Source: Bacteroidia bacterium
GTDB taxonomy: Bacteria > Bacteroidota > Bacteroidia > Bacteroidales > UBA5342
Direction: 5' to 3'
Length of the DNA stretch: 7,515 bases
Assembly: GCA_030433225.1 (NCBI GenBank)
Contig: JAUIMD010000085.1
Span: forward strand, 1-7,515
The notes beneath the pieces are model-generated. The model did no database searches and was not told the origin of the DNA. It saw only the letters and a list, made by a program, of their open reading frames with translations. Of the stretch, positions 1 to 5,761 are shown piece by piece (position 1 is the first letter of the stretch; the number at the start of each line of letters is the position of its first letter). Made by a program: the position numbers and the translations under genes.

Positions 1-577
1 CATCAAAAAATACCTAAATAATTGCAACAAATATTTACAAATCGTGCTCCATTGTTAATTAATTGACATCCTTTTTTTCGCTTTTCGGCCCATTAATGTG
101 CTGATACTAAAAGATTATTAATTTTTTCAGCCCCGTTCCATTTGCTAACCTTATGCAGGCATATATACCCCTTAGTGCGCATAAAAAAGCAGGCCTTAGC
201 ATGCCAAAATCACCTCCTTCCTATAAATACGCTTCTCAAAAACATCCCATTCTGCCCACCTACACGTTTTAAAGGTACAACACCAATACTGCAAAAGCAT
301 GTCATTCATTTTTCCGGTGTGTTTTACGCCCCAGGTACTACCCACATATTACAGCATTTACGCTACGTTGAAAAGAAACAAGTCCCCACAAATTCCCATA
401 CAGGAGTTTTACAAAAGAACCTAACCACCAAAAAAAGCCAACGGTACCAACGAATGCAACTGCAGGTCAGGCCAATTTTATTACATTTACAGAAGCATTT
501 AATTTACGAACCATGTAAAAATCATTGCGAAACGAACCATGTAAAAGCATATTAATCCACCTGAAACAAAAATTAGT
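1..577. other. Gene-poor, G-poor leading region; no supported gene
   Basis: I see no gene I can support here. An open frame runs on the + strand from 142 to 555 (137 codons), but its product is rich in His, Lys, Leu, Thr and Gln without domain pattern, signal peptide or recognisable family. It also reads straight through a 15-base direct repeat, so it is most likely an accidental frame in a stretch with few G residues (few TAG/TGA stops). Positions 1-140 are A/T-rich, with runs of T and TTAATTAATT-type palindromes. A decayed gene, an untranslated leader or a structured RNA cannot be excluded. Confidence 0.45.
506..546. repeat. 15-base direct repeat pair
   Basis: ACGAACCATGTAAAA occurs at 506-520 and again, perfectly, at 532-546, with 11 bases between copies (26-base period). 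Similarity continues weakly after each copy (ATCAT versus GCAT). It lies in otherwise non-coding-looking DNA about 75 bases before the first small gene. It could be a protein-binding repeat, a slippage duplication or the remains of a mobile-element footprint; the sequence alone does not decide. Confidence 0.7.
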
Positions 578-600
578 TATATAAACCGGCGGCTTATATA
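578..600. repeat. Inverted repeat (7-bp stem) before the first small gene
   Basis: TATATAA (578-584) and TTATATA (594-600) are perfect complements around a GC-rich 9-base loop (ACCGGCGGC). The hairpin ends 22 bases before the ATG at 623. It may be a leader structure or the edge of an accessory-gene unit. It is followed by ACGCCATGT, which resembles the ACGCCATAGT arm of the repeat element at 1408-1497, but the match is too short to call a third copy. Confidence 0.4.
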
Positions 601-622
601 CACGCCATGTATTATTGGTCAA

Positions 623-1396
623 ATGAAACAAACAACATATCTATTAATCTTATTCTTATTTTTTTACTCTTTTGACACCTTCAGTCAATTGGCAGAATCA
701 AAATTTTATTACTCAATTACCAAAAAGCCTTACGAGTGTTCCGTTTCAAACGTTCTGAACATAAGAACACAAGTAGATAATTCCGGGATAGTTACAGATT
801 TTGAGAACGATCAATTTATTAGATTCATTATAGCCGTCTGGTTTAATCGAGATGTCGAAATCCAACTAACAGATTCTTCGGATTTCAACATAAAGTTTTA
901 CAATTTGGACGAGACAGATCAGGAAAATTTGAAAGTGACTAAAGAATTTATTAGCAAGAAAAACGAATATAATTGCGTAGCTGAATATTGCAATAACAGT
1001 AAAGATACCTTTCTATTTCTTTCTAGATTTGATGTTCTATATGCAATTCTCGAAGGCCTTGATTCAGATAATAATTGGAAGCCTTTGCAGGTTTTATACA
1101 ATCGTGGTTATGGTGATCATGCAGAAGTAAGACTATTAACTCCGGGCAGAACCTTATTAATTCCATTCTCAAACAAATTAGGCGAACAAAAAGTAAAAAT
1201 GAGAATGAAACTTCAAGGAAATGACACATTGTTAATATCCAACACCTTTGATGGCATGGCTGACACTTCAATCTTTAACATTAAAAGAGAGAATCACCTT
1301 TCCCATGAAGACTCAATAATCTATTTAGAAAAATCAATATTTAAAAATCTGGAGAAATACAAGAACGGCTTTGAAATTGAGTCATATGAAGAATAA
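623..1396 (+). CDS. Hypothetical secreted protein, 257 aa
   Basis: I do not recognise this family. The N-terminus is a typical Sec signal peptide: a Lys at residue 2, a hydrophobic run from about residue 6 to 16, and a probable signal peptidase I site after Ser21-Gln22 near FSQ/LAE. No lipobox cysteine is present, so the mature protein of about 235 residues should be periplasmic or secreted. It has three cysteines (about 39, 118 and 123). Alternating hydrophobic/polar segments in the second half (about 165-222, with a TPGRTLLIPF stretch) suggest a beta-sandwich fold; this is inference. The ATG at 623 is chosen because it gives an intact signal peptide; there is no Shine-Dalgarno, as usual in Bacteroidota. 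The gene is visibly A+T-richer than the recO or amt genes, and a hairpin repeat follows its stop codon within 12 bases. It may be accessory DNA. Confidence 0.8.
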   Translation: MKQTTYLLILFLFFYSFDTFSQLAESKFYYSITKKPYECSVSNVLNIRTQVDNSGIVTDFENDQFIRFIIAVWFNRDVEIQLTDSSDFNIKFYNLDETDQENLKVTKEFISKKNEYNCVAEYCNNSKDTFLFLSRFDVLYAILEGLDSDNNWKPLQVLYNRGYGDHAEVRLLTPGRTLLIPFSNKLGEQKVKMRMKLQGNDTLLISNTFDGMADTSIFNIKRENHLSHEDSIIYLEKSIFKNLEKYKNGFEIESYEE

Positions 1397-1407
1397 CGAT
1401 GCACAAC

Positions 1408-1497
1408 ATTTTGGAAAACGCCATAGTGGGTATATGCGGTTCCAGTAGGATCTGCACCCTCACTCGGACAATGTAAACTACTATGGCACGTCAAAAT
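1408..1497. repeat. Hairpin-forming repeat element, copy 1
   Basis: A nested inverted repeat sits between the first and second small genes. The outer arms are ATTTTG (1408-1413) plus GCCATAGT (1420-1427) against ACTATGGC (1480-1487) plus CAAAAT (1492-1497), giving 14 pairs with a 6/4-base internal loop. Inside, TGCGG (1435-1439) pairs with CTGCA (1452-1456) through one G-U wobble around the loop TTCCAGTAGGAT. The core 1435-1462 matches the core at 2718-2745 in 24 of 28 positions. The size, the single-strand folding potential and the place between small orphan genes recall recombination sites of gene cassettes, but canonical integron core sites are not seen. It may alternatively act as a terminator or a REP-like element. 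Confidence 0.7.
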
Positions 1498-1553
1498 TTT
1501 CGTTTCTTACAATTGCAAGCTTTCATGTATACTCACCAGTTTACTTTATACAA

Positions 1554-2138
1554 ATGAACCGTAACAAACCGATCACATTAATCTTAGGGCTACTCTTAAT
1601 TTTTACAGGATTTTGGGCTTATCCGAAAATCAACCATTTTTTCAAAATCGACAGGTGCCTGGACAGAGGCGGGAAATGGAATTATGAAACTAATGAGTGT
1701 GAATCCGATCCCCAAGAAAAACACGTCTTATTACAAAAAACAGACAGCACAAACAGCTACAATCAACCTGCTGACGAACAAAACAGAAGTACTTACACGG
1801 TTTCAGCACACAACACCGATTTAGAAAATGCAACAATTAACCGACCGGAAAAGACAAAAATCACCAACCCAACAATAGATACAACAAAACTTTTTAAGAT
1901 TTGGACCTTAACCCCTGATGGACCCCATGCAGACTTTTGGATCAAGTCGACTGAATTTTATATAGTAGACTATGATGGTGATGGAGCAATGCAGTACATT
2001 TTAGACCACGATCGATTAACAATATTTCACAATGACTTTATTCAAAAAGGGAAGATTGTTTCGGTGAGCTTGGACACCTTGAAAATCCTTTGGGACGCAT
2101 CAGAGAAACCAACCCTATATATCGAATGGAAAAATTAA
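1554..2138 (+). CDS. Hypothetical membrane-anchored protein, 194 aa
   Basis: One N-terminal hydrophobic segment (about residues 7-22) is probably an uncleaved anchor, leaving the rest outside the cytoplasm. Next comes a compact Cys motif with Cys35 and Cys49 (CLDRGGKWNYETNEC), which could form a disulphide-bonded turn. A low-complexity, Asn/Thr/Gln-rich linker spans about 52-110. A C-terminal domain of roughly 80 residues contains DYDGDG (139-144) and a strand-rich run ending in YIEWKN. That end resembles small lipocalin-like or similar beta-rich domains of Bacteroidota hypothetical proteins, but I cannot name the family. DYDGDG is reminiscent of a calcium-binding loop, though a single short loop is weak evidence. 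The stop is followed 6 bases later by the next gene, so the two are probably co-transcribed. Composition is A+T-rich like both neighbours. Confidence 0.8.
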   Translation: MNRNKPITLILGLLLIFTGFWAYPKINHFFKIDRCLDRGGKWNYETNECESDPQEKHVLLQKTDSTNSYNQPADEQNRSTYTVSAHNTDLENATINRPEKTKITNPTIDTTKLFKIWTLTPDGPHADFWIKSTEFYIVDYDGDGAMQYILDHDRLTIFHNDFIQKGKIVSVSLDTLKILWDASEKPTLYIEWKN

Positions 2139-2144
2139 ATAACA

Positions 2145-2648
2145 ATGAGGAATTTAAAGACAGTCATTTTGTTTTCTGCAGTTTTTATTGTGTTCAGTTC
2201 TTTGATTAGAGAAAGAAACTTTGTTCCCATTCTAGTTAAAAATGACAATACTGTATTTTTTAAAGGCACAGAAATTGAGCTAAATAAGTTATGCGATACC
2301 TCAAAGGTGTTCATTGATAATCCTTACAATTCCCCTTACCTACATAAAAAAAGATTGGACACCATTGAATTTTTCGGGGAAATATATACAAGTCGTGTTT
2401 TAGTATCATTGGCTTGTGAGCGTGAGACTCAATATGAGGTCTATTTATCTGTGCAAAATGAAATTGAAAGAGCTTATAACGAAATAAGAAATGAATTGGC
2501 TTTAGAACACTTTAGGAAAAATTACAACCAACTATCGGTTGAGAAACAAAAAAGCATTGACAAAATATACCCAAAAATAATATCCGAGGCTGAGCCAATG
2601 TGGTGGTATCAGGAAAGGGGAATAAACCCGAATATTTTCTGGTTTTAA
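2145..2648 (+). CDS. ExbD-like periplasmic-domain protein lacking the membrane Asp, 167 aa
   Basis: Residues 4-20 form one hydrophobic segment; the remainder is periplasmic. From about residue 28 the layout follows the ExbD/TolR C-terminal domain: a short strand ending in a polar turn, a TEIELNKL segment like the 'lng..i...eL' part, a strand at 84-90, then the signature seen at the end of many Bacteroidota ExbD proteins, VQNEIERAYNEIRNELA (103-119) and ISEAEP (146-151). ExbD normally works with ExbB and TonB, using the proton-motive force through an Asp in its single membrane helix. This protein has no acidic residue in that helix, and no exbB or tonB lies nearby. It is therefore probably not an energising subunit; it may be a diverged decoy, an accessory protein or the product of a recombined gene. 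The family call comes from motif memory, not a search. It starts 6 bases after the preceding gene. Confidence 0.72.
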   Translation: MRNLKTVILFSAVFIVFSSLIRERNFVPILVKNDNTVFFKGTEIELNKLCDTSKVFIDNPYNSPYLHKKRLDTIEFFGEIYTSRVLVSLACERETQYEVYLSVQNEIERAYNEIRNELALEHFRKNYNQLSVEKQKSIDKIYPKIISEAEPMWWYQERGINPNIFWF

Positions 2649-2706
2649 AATTACCCAAACTGTTCTTATAAAAGAAAAGCAGCCTCAATAATTTTATCAA
2701 ATGTCA

Positions 2707-2778
2707 TATCTGGAGTGTGCGGTTCCGGTAGAATCCGCACCCGCATTGTTACCGCCTAGCGGCTACACGAAGGAGATA
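2707..2778. repeat. Hairpin-forming repeat element, copy 2
   Basis: This is the second copy of the element at 1408-1497, placed 58 bases after the ExbD-like gene. The inner hairpin is perfect: GTGCGG (2717-2722) against CCGCAC (2735-2740) around TTCCGGTAGAAT. Outer arms TATCT (2707-2711) plus GTG (2715-2717) face CAC (2766-2768) plus AGATA (2774-2778). A further small hairpin, CCGC/GCGG with loop CTA, lies at 2752-2762. The outer-arm sequence differs from copy 1 although the nested pairing is kept. A conserved core with variable but paired arms is a pattern expected when structure, not sequence, is selected. Confidence 0.68.
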
Positions 2779-2811
2779 GGCAGAACACCAAAGTAGTTCT
2801 ATTTTTAAAAT

Positions 2812-2838
2812 AGTATTTAGAATACTCCAATCTTTTTT
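2812..2838 (+). terminator. Weak possible terminator after the small-gene block
   Basis: AGTATT (2812-2817) and AATACT (2821-2826) form a 6-bp stem with loop TAG, followed after a short spacer by T-rich TCTTTTTT (2831-2838). A second small stem, AGAAC/GTTCT (2782-2786/2796-2800), precedes it. The stem is A+T-rich and the spacer reduces confidence. It would end + strand transcription from the ExbD-like gene before it meets the oppositely oriented tRNA gene. Confidence 0.35.
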
Positions 2839-2877
2839 ATTGAAAACTTGACGCCAATTTCGAACCACTAAAACACA

Positions 2878-2909
2878 AAAGACTGACAATCTTTCAACTA
2901 TCAGTCTTT
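2878..2909 (-). terminator. Hairpin terminator downstream of tRNA-Arg
   Basis: AAAGACTGA (2878-2886) and TCAGTCTTT (2901-2909) make a 9-bp perfect stem with a 14-base loop, starting 6 bases beyond the tRNA discriminator base on the - strand. On the - strand the stem ends in TTT and continues into TGTGTTTT, a moderately U-rich tail. The arrangement fits termination of the tRNA transcript; it could also help block convergent + strand transcription. Confidence 0.6.
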
Positions 2910-2914
2910 AAGCG

Positions 2915-2986
2915 TAGCCCCAACAGGACTCGAACCTGTATCAATTGTTTAGGAAACAACTATTCTATCCCTTGAACTATGAGGCC
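2915..2986 (-). tRNA. tRNA-Arg (anticodon CCU)
   Basis: The - strand folds into a complete 72-base cloverleaf. The acceptor stem GGCCTCA/TGGGGCT has 7 pairs, including two G-U; the D stem is GTTC/GAAT; the anticodon stem GTTGT/ACAAT encloses the loop TTCCTAA, with anticodon CCT at 2951-2953 on the complementary strand. The variable loop has 4 bases, and the T arm is ACAGG-TTCGAGT-CCTGT. The discriminator base is A (position 2915). CCA is not encoded, so it must be added after transcription. CCU reads the rare arginine codon AGG. A near-ideal promoter lies 14 bases upstream and a hairpin terminator follows, so the gene appears autonomously transcribed. Its 3' end faces the A+T-rich accessory block, the usual geometry for tRNA-associated insertions. 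Confidence 0.96.
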
Positions 2987-2999
2987 AAATAAAGGCGCA

Positions 3000-3030
3000 C
3001 AAAAATAAATGTTTTGCCTGCAAAAACAAA
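3000..3030 (-). promoter_or_regulatory. Bacteroidota-type promoter of tRNA-Arg
   Basis: Read on the - strand, TTTG (3027-3030) is followed after exactly 19 bases by TATTTTTG (3000-3007), matching the Bacteroidota sigma-A consensus TTTG-N19-TAnnTTTG. The predicted start, near 2993, is about 7 bases before the mature tRNA end. The whole promoter fits in the 58-base gap after the recO stop codon. Confidence 0.75.
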
Positions 3031-3044
3031 ATGATACTCCGTCT

Positions 3045-3761
3045 TCAATAGTCCCTGAAAATTTTCAAGGAAGCCGGTTCCTTAAAATCGGGAAAATGAA
3101 GGGCATAAAAGCGCATCAAATCATTTAACACCTGTGCACGTACCCCTTTACCACCAGGCATTTGCACCAAATCCTCGTAGGGCAACTCCAACAGGCTACG
3201 CAGGGCACCTGTTGTTTCCTCCGAAGCCGAAAACGGCCCGGAAACTCCTTCCAGTTCGCCCGTATACAAATTTAAAAAGGCTTTACCATGGTTGTGGCGT
3301 AACTGCAACTCCGGGAAAAACCCGGTAAATGCAGCCACCTCAAGCACTACTTTTAAATGGTACCAGGGGTATCCGTTTGTATCAGCATCCAGTTTTTCAA
3401 CCATCGCCGCCAGGTAATGGTACAAATGAGGGTTGGCGTCCTCATCCTTCAAAATTAAATTGAAAAACTCGGCCAAAAACAAGGTGATGCTTTGTTTGGC
3501 CGGATTACTCAATACCGATTGCAATTGCACCGCGTGTTGCACCGACCGGGCCGTGTGTACCTGTTTCTTTTCGTGATTGTTAAATAACACCTCCAACAAA
3601 GCCAGCGGATGAAAATAACCGGCACGTCCTTTTTTAGTGGCCTTTGGCTTAAAATGCAAAAAAGAAATGCGCCCAAAATCAGGCGAATAGGCATTCAGAA
3701 TCACCTTACTGTCGGAATAAGGCACAATGCGTAGCACCAAAACGTTTGTGGATGTAATCAT
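3045..3761 (-). CDS. recO: DNA repair protein RecO
   Basis: RecO acts in RecFOR recombinational repair: it binds SSB-coated single-stranded DNA with RecR, displaces SSB and loads RecA at gaps. At 238 residues it has the usual family length. The N-terminal part (about 1-80) has the RecO OB-fold pattern, with an early VLVLRIVPYSDSK segment (compare the usual 'Gi.L....y.E.d.i' opening), then FGRISFLHF and a basic KPKATKKGR stretch. The middle and C-terminal part is helical, with a FFPELQLRHNHGKAFL region where many RecO proteins carry a zinc-binding Cys cluster; here there is no cysteine in the whole protein, so no zinc site. The gene starts 9 bases after the YjbR-family stop, suggesting a two-gene transcript. 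No hairpin separates it from the downstream tRNA promoter. Confidence 0.92.
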   Translation of the reverse strand: MITSTNVLVLRIVPYSDSKVILNAYSPDFGRISFLHFKPKATKKGRAGYFHPLALLEVLFNNHEKKQVHTARSVQHAVQLQSVLSNPAKQSITLFLAEFFNLILKDEDANPHLYHYLAAMVEKLDADTNGYPWYHLKVVLEVAAFTGFFPELQLRHNHGKAFLNLYTGELEGVSGPFSASEETTGALRSLLELPYEDLVQMPGGKGVRAQVLNDLMRFYALHFPDFKEPASLKIFRDY

Positions 3762-3770
3762 TGAAACAAC

Positions 3771-4121
3771 TTAAACAATACTGTCTTTTACTTTTTTGGG
3801 CAACGATGCAACAACCAGGGCATACGAATGGTCTATCATTTCATTCACCAGGGTCGGTTCGGCCGCATCTTCCACCACCACAGTGTTCCAGTGCTTTTTA
3901 CTCATGTGGTACCCGGGCATAATCCATGCATGCTCCGTGCGCAGCGCAATGGCACGCTCCGGGTCACATTTCAGGTTAATCCGGGGTGGATTTTCCCGCA
4001 AAGCCATTAAACCAAACATTTTGTTCCCCACCTTAAATACAAGGGTATGCTCGTCAAACGGAAACGACTCGGTACATCCGGGCTTATTTAAAAAATACGT
4101 TCGTAAAGTTTCAAAATTCAT
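3771..4121 (-). CDS. MmcQ/YjbR family protein, 116 aa
   Basis: This small protein has the typical MmcQ/YjbR (CyaY-like fold) layout: an opening helix MNFETLRTYFLNKPG, the ESFPFDEHTLVFKVGNKMF segment (about 19-36) corresponding to the family's 'eefPF.....fKV.gKmFal' signature, then a RINLKCDPERA strand-helix at about 48-58. Next come a PGYHMSKKHWNTV motif (about 69-81) and a C-terminal helix bearing DHSYALVVASLPKK. Members are predicted DNA-binding, double-wing proteins of unclear function; no catalytic activity is established. The length is normal. It overlaps nothing and precedes recO by 9 bases on the same strand, so it is probably the first gene of a small operon divergent from amt. The near-palindrome CCCT-AATATA-AGGG at 4126-4139 lies just ahead of the start and could be a control site or part of a weak promoter. 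Confidence 0.9.
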   Translation of the reverse strand: MNFETLRTYFLNKPGCTESFPFDEHTLVFKVGNKMFGLMALRENPPRINLKCDPERAIALRTEHAWIMPGYHMSKKHWNTVVVEDAAEPTLVNEMIDHSYALVVASLPKKVKDSIV

Positions 4122-4265
4122 AATGCCCTAATATAAGGGATAATCTGCAACAAATACAAAACCACCCGCAAAACCCCGTAAACCAGAATCTAAATGACAG
4201 TCGTTTTTCATTTTACAAGCCCTTTTGCCATACAAAACGACACAATACACCGCTAATGGAAACTA

Positions 4266-4279
4266 TTTGTCAATTTGTC
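4266..4279 (-). promoter_or_regulatory. Upstream element shared with the lrp promoter
   Basis: TTTGTCAATTTGTC is the exact reverse complement of GACAAATTGACAAA found at 6266-6279 on the lrp-like promoter. It is made of two TTTGTC half-sites 8 bases apart and sits about 80-95 bases ahead of the amt -7 box, a distance compatible with activation or looping. A third TTTGTC (4312-4317) lies closer to the promoter. The proposed binder is the Lrp/AsnC-family protein encoded at 6294-6752; that is inference. Confidence 0.55.
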
Positions 4280-4311
4280 TTTTTGATGGCATTTTTAAAA
4301 TTATCCTAATT

Positions 4312-4330
4312 TTTGTCATGATTTAGACAG
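4312..4330. promoter_or_regulatory. TGTC-N8-GACA inverted repeat upstream of amt
   Basis: TGTC (4314-4317) and GACA (4326-4329) are inverted half-sites with centres 12 bases apart, using the same GACA core as the element at 4266-4279. The site ends just before the -33 region of the amt promoter. The symmetric layout suits a dimeric helix-turn-helix regulator. The half-sites are short, so chance occurrence is possible. Confidence 0.4.
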
Positions 4331-4336
4331 ATTCTG

Positions 4337-4368
4337 TTTTTATAAATTAATAAATGACCATATATTTG
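4337..4368 (+). promoter_or_regulatory. Predicted amt-PII promoter
   Basis: TATATTTG (4361-4368) is a perfect TAnnTTTG -7 box. A T-rich -33 region (TTTT, 4337-4340) lies 20 bases upstream and is off consensus at its last base, as expected for a promoter needing an activator. The predicted start is near 4375, leaving an untranslated leader of about 35 bases before the amt ATG at 4410. Confidence 0.62.
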
Positions 4369-4409
4369 TGCCCTATTCAATCAGGGAGTAACAAAAAGTA
4401 AATATCAAA

Positions 4410-5744
4410 ATGACACATTTAAAAAGAAAGCCTTTATTTGCCCTCATCGCAACAGGACTGTTGTTTTCGGGGAAATTGATGGCGCAGGAATCGGTGGAGA
4501 TCGATGCCGGTGCCACGGCGTGGATGCTTACCTCCACCGCCTTAGTATTGTTAATGATACCCGGACTGGCCATGTTTTATGGCGGACTGGTACGCACCAA
4601 AAACGTGCTTGGAACCATGATGCATTCATTTGCTGCCATGGGTATAATGAGCATCCTCTGGGTAGCAGTAGGCTATTCCATGAGCTTTGGCAGCAACGTT
4701 TTAGGTGGATGGTTCGGCTGGAACAGCGACTACGTGTTCCTGCGGGGCATCGACACCAACATTTTGGAAGGTGGAGTACCCGAGTATGTATTTTCCATGT
4801 TCCAGGGAAAATTTGCCATGATTACCCCCGCTCTGATTGCAGGAGCCTTTGCAGAACGTGTAAACTTTAAAGCTTACGTTATCTTTATTATAGCATGGGG
4901 ATTATTGGTATACAACCCCTTGTGCCACTGGGTATGGGCCGAAGACGGTTTCTTATTTAACATGGGAGCCGACGGTGCCATCGACTTTGCCGGAGGTACA
5001 GTAGTGCATATTTCTGCCGGTATTTCAGGGTTGGTAGCCGCTATTTACATTGGAGCCCGCCGCGGATTCCCTAAACAAAACGTACGCCCCAACAACCTGG
5101 TAATGACCCTCATGGGTGCCGGACTGCTTTGGGTAGGATGGTTTGGTTTTAATGCCGGATCCAGCATTGAATCAGGTCTGAGCACTGCACAAGCCCTTAC
5201 TGCCACACAAGTTGCCGCCGCTGCCGGTGCCGTAACCTGGATGTTAATTGAAATGTGGCATGCCGGAAAAGCAACCGCCCTTGGATTTGCTTCCGGTATT
5301 TTAGCCGGACTGGTAGCCGTTACCCCTGCTGCCGGTGTGGTTCAACCTTTAGGTGCCATTGCACTGGGCATTATTGCCAGCATTCTTTGCTACATGGGCA
5401 TTATGCTGAAAAACAAACTGGGCTACGACGACAGTCTGGATGCATTTGGAGTACACGGCCTGGGAGGAATTGTAGGTGCCATTTTCCTCACCTTCTTTAT
5501 CCGTCATAGCTGGATGGAAGACGCCGCTGCGGCTGCCGGAGGGTCATGGACCATTTGGAACCAGCTTGGTGTGCAGGTTGCAGCAGTAGCCATTGCAATT
5601 GTTTATGCCGCGGTAGTTACCATCCTCATCCTGTTCATCCTCAACAAATGCATTAAATTCCGCTCACCGGACGAAGAAGAAATGATGGGACTTGACCAGG
5701 TATACCACGGAGAGCGCGGTTACGGAATGTTAAATGCCAGCTAA
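4410..5744 (+). CDS. amt: Ammonium transporter (Amt/AmtB family), 444 aa
   Basis: This inner-membrane channel conducts ammonium into the cell, where it feeds glutamine and glutamate synthesis. A cleavable-looking signal peptide (1-25, ending MAQ) precedes about 11 membrane helices. The family signatures are present: PGLAMFYGGLVRTKNVL (51-67) at helix 1, DFAGGTVVHISAG (192-204) and WFGFNAGS (244-251). The twin pore histidines are His200 and His349 (FGVHGLGG), matching E. coli AmtB His168 and His318; Asp192 matches the structural Asp160. Phe135 and Phe247 fit the Phe gate positions. The cytoplasmic tail (about 412-444) carries DEEEMMGLDQVYHGERGY, the region contacted by the PII T-loop in known complexes. 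The length is normal. The PII gene follows after 17 bases, so the two are co-transcribed. Regulation is probably by nitrogen status through the upstream GACA-type sites. Confidence 0.97.
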   Translation: MTHLKRKPLFALIATGLLFSGKLMAQESVEIDAGATAWMLTSTALVLLMIPGLAMFYGGLVRTKNVLGTMMHSFAAMGIMSILWVAVGYSMSFGSNVLGGWFGWNSDYVFLRGIDTNILEGGVPEYVFSMFQGKFAMITPALIAGAFAERVNFKAYVIFIIAWGLLVYNPLCHWVWAEDGFLFNMGADGAIDFAGGTVVHISAGISGLVAAIYIGARRGFPKQNVRPNNLVMTLMGAGLLWVGWFGFNAGSSIESGLSTAQALTATQVAAAAGAVTWMLIEMWHAGKATALGFASGILAGLVAVTPAAGVVQPLGAIALGIIASILCYMGIMLKNKLGYDDSLDAFGVHGLGGIVGAIFLTFFIRHSWMEDAAAAAGGSWTIWNQLGVQVAAVAIAIVYAAVVTILILFILNKCIKFRSPDEEEMMGLDQVYHGERGYGMLNAS

Positions 5745-5761
5745 TTAAAAAACTGAATAAA

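Noticed and set aside
506..546. CRISPR array
   Set aside because: There are only two 15-base copies with an 11-base spacer and no cas genes; this is far outside CRISPR dimensions.
560..2780. Canonical integron with attC sites
   Set aside because: GTTATAT (576-582) resembles some attC core ends, but no paired RYYYAAC/GTTRRRY cores flank the hairpins and no integrase is in the window.
2911..2945. Attachment-site duplicate of the tRNA-Arg 3' end
   Set aside because: I looked for a second copy of the T-arm/acceptor sequence in 1-2900 and found none; any other end would lie outside the window.
3134..3328. Small + strand gene opposite recO
   Set aside because: It is contained in recO, Pro/Lys/Thr-rich without pattern, and has no promoter.
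4126..4139. Palindromic operator ahead of the YjbR-family gene
   Set aside because: CCCT-AATATA-AGGG has only four paired bases per arm plus an imperfect centre, and no second copy is seen; mentioned with the gene, not called separately.
4520..4870. Second-frame + strand reading frame inside amt
   Set aside because: It lies wholly within a clear membrane transporter gene and its product is rich in Arg, His, Cys and Trp with no domain pattern: a shadow frame.
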